DNA from: a virus
Length of the DNA stretch: 26,632 bases
Virus record (IMG/VR): IMGVR_UViG_3300036985_001458
Span: 1 to 26,632 of that record
Reading direction: 5' to 3' (one strand)
The position numbers and the translations under genes are program-made. How positions within the stretch are numbered: position 1 is the stretch's first letter; every line of letters begins with the position of its first letter. Positions 10,101 to 17,698 of the stretch are shown here, one piece after another. Under the pieces are notes generated by a model, which was given only the letters and a program-made list of their open reading frames with translations, was not told where the DNA came from and ran no database searches.

Positions 10101-13100
10101 AAAGGTTATTGGCGCGAACCACAAAGTCCGTTCGTTCTACAACAACATCATCGCCCCATATTCGGGCGGCGACGTAACCATTGATACCCATGCCGTAGCT
10201 GCTGCGCTGCTGCGTCCGTTGGGGTCAAACGACATTGAGGTCTCGCACAACTTTGGCAGCGGTAAAGCTGCGGTCAAAGACAAGAAGACCGGAGAGGTTG
10301 CCGAACCTGCTATTCCGGGCCCAGCCAATAGTGCCATCACAGGGCTGAATGGTACCTATTCAATTTATGCCGAGGCCTACCGTCGTGCGGCTGAGCAGGT
10401 TGGTCTGCTGCCCCGTGAAATGCAGTCCATTACATGGGAAGCCGTGCGCGGTATGTTCCGCCCGGAGCAAAAGACTGCAAAGAATAAGGCGGCAGTTAAC
10501 CAGATATGGCAGAATGTTGCCGAGGGTAAACTTGATGTCACCGAAGCAAGAAACCAAATCGAAAAACTGGTTGGCGGAATTGCCGATCCCGCTTGGGTTA
10601 GATCCCCTGCTGGAACTAATGAAGCGGCAGCGGATTCCTCTTACGCTGAACAATTACCTGAGGCTGGCGTACCCGGAAGGGGTGCCGGAGTCGGCAGAGG
10701 TGATGGAGCTGGTGCCGCAGGAATTGCGCCCCGGCTTTTCCAAGGCGAAGGGCAAGAAGTCCGAGGGTCTTTTAGTCCCGAAGAGCTGACGATCCGGTTG
10801 ACCAAGGCGCAGGATCTGTCGACGTTCCTGCACGAAAGCGGGCACTTCTACTTGCATATGCTTGTCAATCTGGCTGCTCGGCCAGATGCCCCTGCTGATG
10901 TTCGCAAGGATGCTGAGACGATCCTGAAATGGTTCGGCGTCAAAGGTACGCCTGAGATGAACCAGTTCGACACATGGCTGAATATGTCGGTCGACGAGCA
11001 GCGCCCGAGCCATGAGCGGTTTGCGCGCAGCTTTGAGGTGTACCTCGCCGAAGGCAAGGCTCCCTCGACTGAACTACAACCGATGTTTGACCGATTCCGA
11101 TCGTGGCTGATGTCTGTGTATCGGTCGTTAATGGAACGCGCCAAGACCGCTTTCGGACGCGAGGTGTCGTTCGGCAAGGCGATGCAAGCCGAGCTCAATG
11201 ACGAGGTTCGCGCTGTGTTTGATCGCCTGCTGGCTACGCAGGAAGAGATCGAAGCCAAGGAGGCAGCCCAGTCTATGGGTATGCTGTTCAAGACCGAAGC
11301 CGAAGCACAAAAGTTTGGTGTTGATTGGCAGTCCTATCAGGCGCAAGGAGAAGCCGCTACACAGCAGGCAATCAGCGACCTTGCCGCCAAGTCGATCCAA
11401 GACATGAAGTGGTTGGAAAACGCTCGTAGTCGGTTATTGACGAAGCTGCAAAAGGAAGAGAAAGAAACCCGCCGCAGCGTACGCTCAGCAGTACGGCCTG
11501 AGATCATGTCTCAGCCGGTCTACCGGGCATGGGCATACCTGACTGGCCCCCTCACCGACGACCCGAATGCGGAGCCGACAAGCCGTTTTGATCCTGAGTA
11601 CCTCGAGCAGGTCACGGCTAGCAAGGAAGTGGTCGCTCAGCTGCGCAAGCTCAGAATGGTGGCTGGCCCTGCCGATATCAAGAAGGGCGTCAGCGGCGAA
11701 CACCCGGATGTGGTCGCGGAGACCTTCGGGTTCTCGAGCGGCTCTGAACTGATCCGCGCCATTCTCGCCTCGCCGACCCCGGACGAAGCGATCAATGCCG
11801 AAACCGACGCTCGGATGCTGCGTGACTTCTCCGACCTGTCGACAGCAGAGGGCCGCAACAACGCGGTCAATGCTGCGCTGGCTAACGACGCCCGCACTCG
11901 GATGGTGGAGACCGAACTGTCTGCGCTCGAGCAGGCGATGGCCCCGACCGTCACGGTTGGTGGTCGACGACAGCGAACCTTGCCGGGTGCCGCAAAGGCA
12001 TTTGCCCGATCGGTAATCAACCGTCTAAAGATCCGCGACGTTCGCGTCAGCCAGTACAGCGGCAGCGCTGCCCGTGCTGGGCGTAACGCAGACCGTGCCG
12101 TGAAGCGTGGCCGACTGGCCGAGGCTGCACTCGAGAAGCGCAACCAGCTGGTCAACAACTACGCTGCTCGGTTTGCCGGCGAAGCGCTCGACAATGTGAA
12201 GAGCGGTCTTGCTTACCTGAAGAAGTTCACGAAGGAAGGTACGCGCAAGAACATCGATCCTGAATACCTCGACCAGATCGACCGGATACTTGAACGGTTT
12301 GACCTGCGGCAAAAGACGCTGCGCGAACTCGACAAGCGCTCAGCTCTGGCTCAATTCATCGAGAACCAGAAAGAGCTTGGCATCGAGCCAGATCTCCCGG
12401 CGCACATCGTCAACGAAGCGCAGGCGGTCAACTACAAGAACCTGACCGTTGAAGAGTTTGCCGGTCTGGTAGACAGTATCCGTCAGATAGAACACTTCGG
12501 CAGACTGAAGCGCAAGTTGTTACTTGCCAAAGATAAGCGCGAGTTTGACGCCTTGATGGCTGAGATCCGCGAGTCTGTCATTGCCAATGATCAGGGCCGC
12601 GTTGCCGACAATCGCACCCGTACGGATCTGGGCAGTATTCTTGTTCGCGCGTTCAAGTCATTCACGGCAGCGCATCGCAAGATGGCTAGCATTGTGTATG
12701 AGATCGACGGGTTCAAAGACGGCGGCCCGCTGTGGGATGCGCTGGTGCGCACCGCTAACGAGCGCGGCAACTGGGAGGCCGACAAGCAGGCCGAGCTGAC
12801 CACGCGCCTCGCGCAGTTGTTGCAGGGCTTGCCGAAAGAGCGCGCATTCAACAAGGGCCAGTTCTTCCCAAAACTTGGCGTGAGCTTAAATCAGGAAGCG
12901 CGTCTCGCTGTTGCGCTTAACTGGGGCAACGACGGCAACCGTCAGCGATTGCTTGATGGTCGCAACTGGACGACGGACGGTGTGCAGCAAGTCCTCGACT
13001 CTCTGTCACAGGAAGAGTGGGATTTTGTGCAGGGCGTATGGGATACGTTTGAAAGCCTGCGCCCAGAGATTGCACGGGTCGAGCGCAGCCTGATGGGCAA

Positions 13101-14562
13101 AGAGCCCGAGTGGATTGAGGCTGTGCCGATTCAAACAAAGTTCGGCACATACCGCGGCGGTTACTACCCTGCCGTGTACGATCCTGCCGAGAGCCTGCGC
13201 ACCGAGCAGATGGCTGCGGAAGAAGAAGCCAAGCGACAACTCCGCGGCGCGCGTACTGCGGCTACGGTTCGCAGCAACTTTGTGAAGGGCCGCGCTGAAG
13301 AAGTAAAGGGCCGCCCAATCCTGCTGACGATGGACGCAACCTTCAACGGCTTGACCGACGTCGTGCATTACCTTGCCTACAAGGAATGGCTGGTTGACGC
13401 CAACCGAATCCTCCGCGCTGTCGACGGCACGATCCGAGAGCGTTACGGCGCTGAGATGACCCGGCAGTTGCGCACCGCTGTAGAGGCGATCGCTGCTGGC
13501 GAGCAAAACAATCCTCACGCTCTCGACAAACCGCTGCGCCACATTCGCATCGGCTCAATGGTGGCCGGGCTCGGGTTCAATATCGTCAACGCTGTTATGC
13601 AGCCGCTTGGCTTGTCGCAGTCGATCGTGCGTGTCGGCCCGAAGTACATCGCGCAGGGCGTGGCTGCATTCGCAAAGAACCCGGTCAAACTTGGCACAAC
13701 CGTGTTGGAAAAGTCCTCGTTCATGCGAAACCGCAAGCGCACACAGAACAGAGAGCTGAACGACCTGCGAAACAGTCTACGCGGCAAGACAGAATCGCGT
13801 CAGTTTATTGACGGCGCAATGTTCCTGCCGATGACTGCAATTCAGATGACGGTCGATATCCCGACATGGTGGGGCGCGTATCAAAAGGCGCAGACCGAAG
13901 GGTATGACGAAGAGACATCGATTCAGATTGCGGATCAGGCTGTGCTTGCATCGCAAGGCGGCGGTCAGATGAAAGATCTGGCTGCAATCCAGCGCGGGTC
14001 TGAGTTCGTCAAAATCTTCACGGTGTTTTACGGTTACTTCAACACGGCGTACAACTTAGGCGTCGAGCGTATCCGTGCAACAAATCCTCGCAGCCCTGCA
14101 CAGGTTGCGCGACTCGCAACAGATCTGTTGCTGATCTACTCGGTGCCTGCCGTGCTTGGAATGTTAATCAAGGAAGCATTCAAGATTGGCGACGAAGATG
14201 ACGAGGAAGAGATTGCTAAGAAGCTGGCCGCAGAACAAGTGTCGTTTCTGTTCGGAACAATGGTCGGTGTGCGCGAAGCCGCTGGTGCAGCGCAGATCAT
14301 GCTCGGCCTGTCGACCTCTGGCGGGCTCGGGTACAACGGCCCTGCCGGATTGCGATTTTTTAACGAACTGAACAAGTTTGCGCAGCAAGCCAATCAGGAC
14401 GAGCTTGATCGCGCATTCGTTCGTGCAGGCGTAAACGTGGCAGGCATCGCTCTGCACTTGCCATCCGCGCAGATCAATCGAACCATCGATGGTGTGATCG
14501 CTATGAGCGAGGGTCGCACCCAGAACCCGGTCGCCTTGGTTGGCGGCGCTCCACCACAGTAA
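7114..14562 (+). CDS. Giant polyvalent ejection protein (ART, HhH-GPD-like and zincin domains)
   Basis: The 2482-residue product is the largest in the window and sits where T7 encodes gp16. From the N-terminus: helical and Gly/Ala-rich hydrophobic segments (about 110-220); an ADP-ribosyltransferase-like domain (about 572-710) with VVYRG at 590-594 and YFS at 610-612; a probable HhH-GPD DNA-glycosylase fold (about 776-1167) with TSPQKDW at 851-857, K1004 and D1024 in TIDTH; a Gly/Ala-rich linker (about 1170-1220); a zincin domain with HESGH at 1240-1244 and a possible third ligand in HERFA at 1300; then over 1000 mostly helical residues with a hydrophobic segment near 2345. No lysozyme motif was seen. 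Domains of this kind are combined in the polyvalent proteins known from phages and conjugative elements, thought to enter with DNA and counter host defences. Domain calls are from motifs; catalytic activity is inferred. Confidence 0.75.
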   Translation: MPTLQEWLSKQNEQGVSEKLLSVSDANPDLAAQSVKQARANNIPPALTPFEPDPDLAQQERLNRISSTVQSTKALKQWLGAQPDVVAASVQDDVENMSLIEKTLSVPRAILSGAPSLVGGILGTASLAAGSLRTIGDYVNKSGIAMLSPTATLFSTGGAAEQFFAEQAKAQEGLAEFVAGEQAISGPISGGIYDGLKSIGQQLPALAAGLATRNPNYALSLMASSATGTEYVKAREQLDYAQAAPYATLQGLIEYATEKAPVFQLFKDLKVDESFLSILGKQILLEIPGEQAATVLQDLNEWANLNPEKPFKEYLAERPAAAVQTLAATIVGVGGNVTVTKAVNYLLERDTYSEQANETATLLRELDTLAKASVVRERDVETFEGFLQTVTQDTPVESLYIDSQTLLDSGLAEVLAGQSPTVAAQLEQASAGTMIRIPTAEVMGRFNQELSPLLPEMRTDPNGMSQKEAEEYVSTRGEQLRTEVETVLSQSENESAAQEARTMVRDTVAQELMATGRVTQDVADNYALLTSTFYHVMAQRMGTTADKLFGEQRVRVLGAGRGEFEQITAPEFQLWFQDSKIVDQNGKPLVVYRGALSDVAERGGQDGFIYFSKDPKVAAGGERGFIEPEVLEAAGISPDLATVPEGLRVVPAYLSIKNPASLDDVRQIAPNAKTIRDALPALKNAGFDGFVSDYEIVAFDKTQVRSAISGAEFQQVGVSEETDQDQENSLTGMRVSPRLPTAVKVTEDPLAEERLQPDLNTAKREPAKLAKNVELMSAYPNFVGLTGDPETRVEKMISDMVENLVWLHNNWKPEYRNRSRMWYVGGNRIAHRWATRFGIEPQQVAGVIAATSPQKDWFQNVSLAERILEAVINNSDVVWDSKMSDLVRSRDWGGKLSKELGYVPVNEISRLEGKTLRDLFDAENWDRSLLDMAVWIRAWDEANNPQVARIITPEGAFTNEFDQTKGGQPVALRWQSFATIAKTLEILKARTPDEISKVIGANHKVRSFYNNIIAPYSGGDVTIDTHAVAAALLRPLGSNDIEVSHNFGSGKAAVKDKKTGEVAEPAIPGPANSAITGLNGTYSIYAEAYRRAAEQVGLLPREMQSITWEAVRGMFRPEQKTAKNKAAVNQIWQNVAEGKLDVTEARNQIEKLVGGIADPAWVRSPAGTNEAAADSSYAEQLPEAGVPGRGAGVGRGDGAGAAGIAPRLFQGEGQEVRGSFSPEELTIRLTKAQDLSTFLHESGHFYLHMLVNLAARPDAPADVRKDAETILKWFGVKGTPEMNQFDTWLNMSVDEQRPSHERFARSFEVYLAEGKAPSTELQPMFDRFRSWLMSVYRSLMERAKTAFGREVSFGKAMQAELNDEVRAVFDRLLATQEEIEAKEAAQSMGMLFKTEAEAQKFGVDWQSYQAQGEAATQQAISDLAAKSIQDMKWLENARSRLLTKLQKEEKETRRSVRSAVRPEIMSQPVYRAWAYLTGPLTDDPNAEPTSRFDPEYLEQVTASKEVVAQLRKLRMVAGPADIKKGVSGEHPDVVAETFGFSSGSELIRAILASPTPDEAINAETDARMLRDFSDLSTAEGRNNAVNAALANDARTRMVETELSALEQAMAPTVTVGGRRQRTLPGAAKAFARSVINRLKIRDVRVSQYSGSAARAGRNADRAVKRGRLAEAALEKRNQLVNNYAARFAGEALDNVKSGLAYLKKFTKEGTRKNIDPEYLDQIDRILERFDLRQKTLRELDKRSALAQFIENQKELGIEPDLPAHIVNEAQAVNYKNLTVEEFAGLVDSIRQIEHFGRLKRKLLLAKDKREFDALMAEIRESVIANDQGRVADNRTRTDLGSILVRAFKSFTAAHRKMASIVYEIDGFKDGGPLWDALVRTANERGNWEADKQAELTTRLAQLLQGLPKERAFNKGQFFPKLGVSLNQEARLAVALNWGNDGNRQRLLDGRNWTTDGVQQVLDSLSQEEWDFVQGVWDTFESLRPEIARVERSLMGKEPEWIEAVPIQTKFGTYRGGYYPAVYDPAESLRTEQMAAEEEAKRQLRGARTAATVRSNFVKGRAEEVKGRPILLTMDATFNGLTDVVHYLAYKEWLVDANRILRAVDGTIRERYGAEMTRQLRTAVEAIAAGEQNNPHALDKPLRHIRIGSMVAGLGFNIVNAVMQPLGLSQSIVRVGPKYIAQGVAAFAKNPVKLGTTVLEKSSFMRNRKRTQNRELNDLRNSLRGKTESRQFIDGAMFLPMTAIQMTVDIPTWWGAYQKAQTEGYDEETSIQIADQAVLASQGGGQMKDLAAIQRGSEFVKIFTVFYGYFNTAYNLGVERIRATNPRSPAQVARLATDLLLIYSVPAVLGMLIKEAFKIGDEDDEEEIAKKLAAEQVSFLFGTMVGVREAAGAAQIMLGLSTSGGLGYNGPAGLRFFNELNKFAQQANQDELDRAFVRAGVNVAGIALHLPSAQINRTIDGVIAMSEGRTQNPVALVGGAPPQ
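8935..9240 (+). other. AT-rich segment of the giant gene covering its ART domain
   Basis: Hand count of 8941-9240 gives 127 G or C in 300 bases (42%), against 73 of 120 (61%) at 8581-8700 and 62 of 120 (52%) at 9421-9540. Codons here are richer in A/T-ending forms than in the neighbouring parts of the gene. The edges match the ADP-ribosyltransferase-like domain, which suggests that the domain was acquired separately. Confidence 0.6.
10522..10526 (+). promoter_or_regulatory. Ribosome binding site for the overprinted gene at 10535
   Basis: GAGGG lies eight bases before the internal ATG at 10535, the normal spacing. It decides the start chosen for that gene over the later in-frame ATG at 10619, which has no comparable site. 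Confidence 0.45.
10535..10789 (+). CDS. Overprinted small gene inside the giant gene (84 aa)
   Basis: A second reading frame lies inside the linker between the glycosylase-like and zincin domains. It has an ATG at 10535 with its own GAGGG (10522-10526) eight bases upstream, and stops at TGA 10787-10789. The product includes LDPLLELMKRQ, IPLT..NYLRLAYPEG and a later VPQELRPGF. The pattern LM...IPLTRENYL.LAY....P followed by an acidic stretch and LP.ELR is one I know from many stand-alone small phage proteins of unknown function. In the same bases the giant gene encodes only a Gly/Ala/Arg-rich linker using otherwise uncommon GGA, AGA and AGG codons, as if the small frame set the sequence. It may be expressed, or be a relic of an independent gene caught in a fusion. 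Confidence 0.55.
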   Translation: MSPKQETKSKNWLAELPIPLGLDPLLELMKRQRIPLTLNNYLRLAYPEGVPESAEVMELVPQELRPGFSKAKGKKSEGLLVPKS

Positions 14563-14589
14563 AATAGTACGGAATCATCGGAGACTGTT

Positions 14590-16773
14590 ATGACCGTTTC
14601 ATCATCAACTGCTCGAGTGAGCTATTCCGGCAACGGCTCAACACAAGCCTTTGCTGTCCCGTTCTACTTCCTGTCTAGCTCGCATCTGTTAGTCACGCTG
14701 CGATCCTCGGCTGGAGTGGAAACCCCGCAAGTGCTCGGCACCGACTACACGGTGACTGGCGCTGGCGTCTTGACTGGCGGCACAGTCACGATGACAACTG
14801 CTCCCGCCTCTGGCGCGACGCTCGTTATCGTGCGCAACGTCCCGCTGACGCAAGAGACGGATCTGCAGCCGAACGACCGACTGCCTGCGGAAACGCTTGA
14901 GCAGACGGTTGATAAGCTGACAATGATCACGCAGCAGCTTGATGAGGCGTCGGATCGCGCGATTAAGTTCCCCGTGTCTGACTCGTCATCGTTTGACACG
15001 ACGCTGCCCGTTTCGTCCACGCGCGCGGGCAAGTATTTCAAGTTTGGATCGACCGGCGCAATCTCTTTGGATAGCACCGCCCCGGGATACGCGACCGCGG
15101 TGGTCACAGATTTTGGCGCTGTCGGTGACGACTCGACGGTGAACACGACTGCGATTCAAGCGGCGATCGATTCGCTGACCAATGGCGGGACGCTGTTCTT
15201 CCCGACCGGCACATACCGCTCTGGCTCGCTGACGATCGGCAGCGCAAACATCAAGTTCCTGATGACTGACGGAACGGTGTTGAAATTCCCGACCCTTGGC
15301 GCAAGCACGAAGGCGATCACGGTCAATGCCAATAACTTCTCGATTGAGGGCGGCAAACTGCAAGGCCCGGCTGCCTCGGTGTATGTCGCCAACGAGAACG
15401 GCATTCATATGCTCGGCACCTCGACCTCGGCCCGCAAGTCTGCCCTGCGCTTGGTTGATGTCGAGATCACCCAGTTCGGCGGCCACGGCATCTATGCGCA
15501 GTTCGTCGACGACATCCTTCTCGACTCCTGCAAGATTCACTATTGTGGATATTCCGGAGCGTCGTTCTTATCCTGCAATCACGGCGTTGCTACCAAGAAC
15601 CAGTTCTTGAATATCACTCCGGGCACGGTCGGCAATATGTACGGCATCACGCTGACGCATGACTCGACCGGCTACAGCAGCGATCCGAATGTAGGCACCA
15701 AGCTCGCTGCGAATCCGTTTTGCTGGGATTGGTATGTTGGCTACAACTATGTCGCTTATAATGCATGGGAAGGCATCGACTGCCACGGCGGTTACGACAT
15801 CACCATTGATAGCAACAAGGTCTATGCAACGTATGGCGGTATCGCTTGCTCATCTTCGAGCGGCGACGCTGCTGCCTATGCTGGCGCGAACAACGTCATC
15901 ACGAACAATGTCGTCGATGCGCGTAACCCGGACGGATCTGCCTCTGGCTACGAGAACGACAACTACGGCATCAACCTCAACGGCGGTTCAACGCTCAACC
16001 ACAAGAACGTGGTCTGCAAAGGCAACGTCGTGATCAATCACGGCATCTTGGGCAACACCAACTCGGGCGCGATCCAAGCGGTGTATGTACAGAATGCCTC
16101 GTTGACCGAGAACATTGTGCAGAAGTGGGGCGGTGCTGCGATTGTGGCAACGGCCAGCTCGTCAATGGTGATCGATAGCAATACGTTCCTTGAGCTTGGC
16201 GGCACGGCTGCTGGCGCAGAGAACGCAATTATGATCGAGACGACGACATCGCTCGGCAATACGTTCACGATTACCAATAACAATATGCAGGCCAACGGTG
16301 GCACGGCTGGATTGGTTGGCGTTCGCGCCGAGCAGATCACGACGCTGCCGTACTTTGCTGGCAACGACTTTGCTGCTGCGACATCTTCTGGATACGTTGT
16401 CCCGAATGACTTCCTGACAAGCGATCTGGCGTCACCCATCTATCGCGTTACGGTGAATAACGCAGGAGGTGGAGCGGCTGTGAATGTGAACATAGCCGCG
16501 CTGTCTCGATACCAAATCGTCCGGATCGACGTTACGTCTAGCAATGCAGCGTCTGAAATTTCAAATTTCACGAATGGTGTATACGGTCAGATCCTTCATA
16601 TCCACTCACCTTCATCGACGGCGTTCGTCTTGAATGCGACTGCCAAGCGACTGTCAGGTGGTACGTCGTTCACGGCGAGCCAGTACGACATCGTCACGTT
16701 GCTTCAGACCGGCGATGTCTCTGGTGTCGGCGGCGTGTTCTGGACGGAGATCAGCCGTTCTGTGAATGCGTAA
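14590..16773 (+). CDS. Tail spike / fibre with pectate-lyase-like beta-helix
   Basis: CGGAG lies six bases before the start. The first 100 or so residues (GNGSTQAFAVPFYFLS, then D..V.G.GV.TGGTVTM..APASG, ending in LEQTVDKLTM) match the adaptor domain common to T7-type tail fibres and spikes, which joins the protein to the tail. From about residue 175, DFGAVGDDSTVNTTAIQAAID and NGGTLFFPTGTY are the hallmark of the Pectate_lyase_3 right-handed beta-helix, followed by many N/G-rich helix rungs to about residue 600. The last 120 residues form a separate beta-rich tip, perhaps for trimerisation or binding. Such spikes usually bind and often degrade surface polysaccharide. The 3-prime end overlaps the opposing leftward gene by 23 bases. 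Confidence 0.88.
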   Translation: MTVSSSTARVSYSGNGSTQAFAVPFYFLSSSHLLVTLRSSAGVETPQVLGTDYTVTGAGVLTGGTVTMTTAPASGATLVIVRNVPLTQETDLQPNDRLPAETLEQTVDKLTMITQQLDEASDRAIKFPVSDSSSFDTTLPVSSTRAGKYFKFGSTGAISLDSTAPGYATAVVTDFGAVGDDSTVNTTAIQAAIDSLTNGGTLFFPTGTYRSGSLTIGSANIKFLMTDGTVLKFPTLGASTKAITVNANNFSIEGGKLQGPAASVYVANENGIHMLGTSTSARKSALRLVDVEITQFGGHGIYAQFVDDILLDSCKIHYCGYSGASFLSCNHGVATKNQFLNITPGTVGNMYGITLTHDSTGYSSDPNVGTKLAANPFCWDWYVGYNYVAYNAWEGIDCHGGYDITIDSNKVYATYGGIACSSSSGDAAAYAGANNVITNNVVDARNPDGSASGYENDNYGINLNGGSTLNHKNVVCKGNVVINHGILGNTNSGAIQAVYVQNASLTENIVQKWGGAAIVATASSSMVIDSNTFLELGGTAAGAENAIMIETTTSLGNTFTITNNNMQANGGTAGLVGVRAEQITTLPYFAGNDFAAATSSGYVVPNDFLTSDLASPIYRVTVNNAGGGAAVNVNIAALSRYQIVRIDVTSSNAASEISNFTNGVYGQILHIHSPSSTAFVLNATAKRLSGGTSFTASQYDIVTLLQTGDVSGVGGVFWTEISRSVNA

Positions 16774-16963
16774 GCCGGTGTATCTCGGCCTTTAGGCTGT
16801 TGATCTCTGCCACTAGGGTGCTGGCCTCCGACCAGAGGCCACGCATCCTGATGGCGGCTAGCGCGTTATCGATGCGCCAATCACGCTCTTGGCCGTACCC
16901 CCACGGGGCGGCCTTGAGTTCGTTTGCCCACGCTCCCGCTGGGCTCTCGTTGTCGATCGTCAT
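16751..16963 (-). CDS. Small hypothetical protein, last gene of the leftward operon
   Basis: The chosen ATG (complement of 16961-16963) follows a GGTGGAG ribosome binding site, which rules out longer in-frame starts. The 70-residue product begins MTIDNESPAGAWANELK, has a W/G-rich middle (APWGYGQERDW) and ends in a short coiled-coil-like helix (LVAEINSLKAEIHRLT). No family recognised. It overlaps the previous operon gene by 83 bases and its end overlaps the tail-spike gene on the other strand by 23 bases, so there is no room for an ordinary terminator between the two converging transcripts. Confidence 0.6.
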   Translation of the reverse strand: MTIDNESPAGAWANELKAAPWGYGQERDWRIDNALAAIRMRGLWSEASTLVAEINSLKAEIHRLTHSQNG

Positions 16964-17090
16964 GCTCCACCTCGTCGGTGCCGGGTTCGTACATGAAGTG
17001 ATTGCAGCGCCATTCCGCAGGCCAATCATTGGCCGTGCAGAATAATTGTTTGCCGTCGTGTTTGGAGTAGCGACAGCTCCAGCAGGTCAT
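16881..17090 (-). CDS. Small Cys-rich, probably zinc-binding protein (69 aa)
   Basis: The start overlaps the stop of the preceding operon gene as ATGA. The N-terminal part reads CWSC (C3, C6), then C18 and C29 in WRCNHF, a spacing able to bind one zinc ion and seen in small phage zinc proteins. The last 25 residues are Arg/Gly/Pro-rich and lie over the next gene in another frame, so they may be unconstrained. No ribosome binding site is evident and translation would depend on coupling. Function unknown. Confidence 0.5.
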   Translation of the reverse strand: MTCWSCRYSKHDGKQLFCTANDWPAEWRCNHFMYEPGTDEVEHDDRQREPSGSVGKRTQGRPVGVRPRA

Positions 17091-17278
17091 GCGAGCGTGT
17101 ACCGCGCGTAGGTTTTCTTGCGCTTGGTCTCGAGCTTGCTGCTGATCTGGAATCCCATGCCGCGCAGGTCAAGGATGCGAGCGGCTAGGCGAAAACATCC
17201 GAAACGGATCGCATCGAGCTGGGTGATGCTGCCGCGGCGCTTCAAGTGTGAAAGCACTTTGTCGTTCTGGGTTTTCAT
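17087..17278 (-). CDS. Small helix-turn-helix protein (HTH_39-like)
   Basis: The 63-residue product starts MKTQNDKVLSHLKRRGSIT and continues LDAIRFGCFRLAARILDLRGMG, ending in RYTL. This arrangement (K.QN..VL.HL...G.IT...A.....CFRLA.RI.DLR..G) is the one I associate with the HTH_39 family of small phage winged-helix-like proteins. The start overlaps the stop of the NinB gene as ATGA, and a longer upstream frame is Arg/His-rich shadow sequence. It could bind DNA as a local regulator or act in replication; the target is unknown. Confidence 0.7.
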   Translation of the reverse strand: MKTQNDKVLSHLKRRGSITQLDAIRFGCFRLAARILDLRGMGFQISSKLETKRKKTYARYTLA

Positions 17279-17679
17279 GTGTAGTTTGGCTCCGGTATGT
17301 GAATGCCAAGCTCTGCGCACTTGGCCTCGATGATGGCGAGGTAGTCGCTGAATTCCTGTTTGGTCAACTTGCTGGATCTGCGCAGGGGCTTGTGTCGCTT
17401 CCTGCCGAATCCCTCGATGACCTCGGAACCCCATGCCTCGATCAAGAAGTATTCGTGCAGATCGTTTGTCGTCCAACCTCGCAGCGCTTCTCCGCCTCCC
17501 TCTAGGATGGATGGGTACACCACACCCCAGAGGAAGGCGTTTTGTTGGTCGCTCCGTTTTGGCTTGAATGCCTCGACGGTGATCTGCCAGCTCTGCGCCG
17601 GGTCAAGTCTGCTGACCATGTTGCTGATCGCGTTTGCGATCTGATCGGGCGGTGTGCCTTTGGCTATTACGCGGCGCAT
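17275..17679 (-). CDS. ninB: NinB-like recombination protein
   Basis: The 134-residue protein contains KPKRSDQQNAFLWGVVYP near residues 39-56, the R..eQN..lW......a segment typical of NinB, followed by W...DLHEYFL and a C-terminal helical half with RSSKLTKQEFSDYL. Length agrees with lambda NinB (about 146). In lambda, NinB (Orf) binds single-stranded DNA and supports Red recombination in place of RecFOR. Its place in an operon with an annealing protein and exonuclease fits. An AAGGAG site (complement of 17691-17696) precedes the start; it is one of the few operon genes with a gap before it. Confidence 0.82.
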   Translation of the reverse strand: MRRVIAKGTPPDQIANAISNMVSRLDPAQSWQITVEAFKPKRSDQQNAFLWGVVYPSILEGGGEALRGWTTNDLHEYFLIEAWGSEVIEGFGRKRHKPLRRSSKLTKQEFSDYLAIIEAKCAELGIHIPEPNYT

Positions 17680-17698
17680 GGTAAGGAATCCTCCTTAC

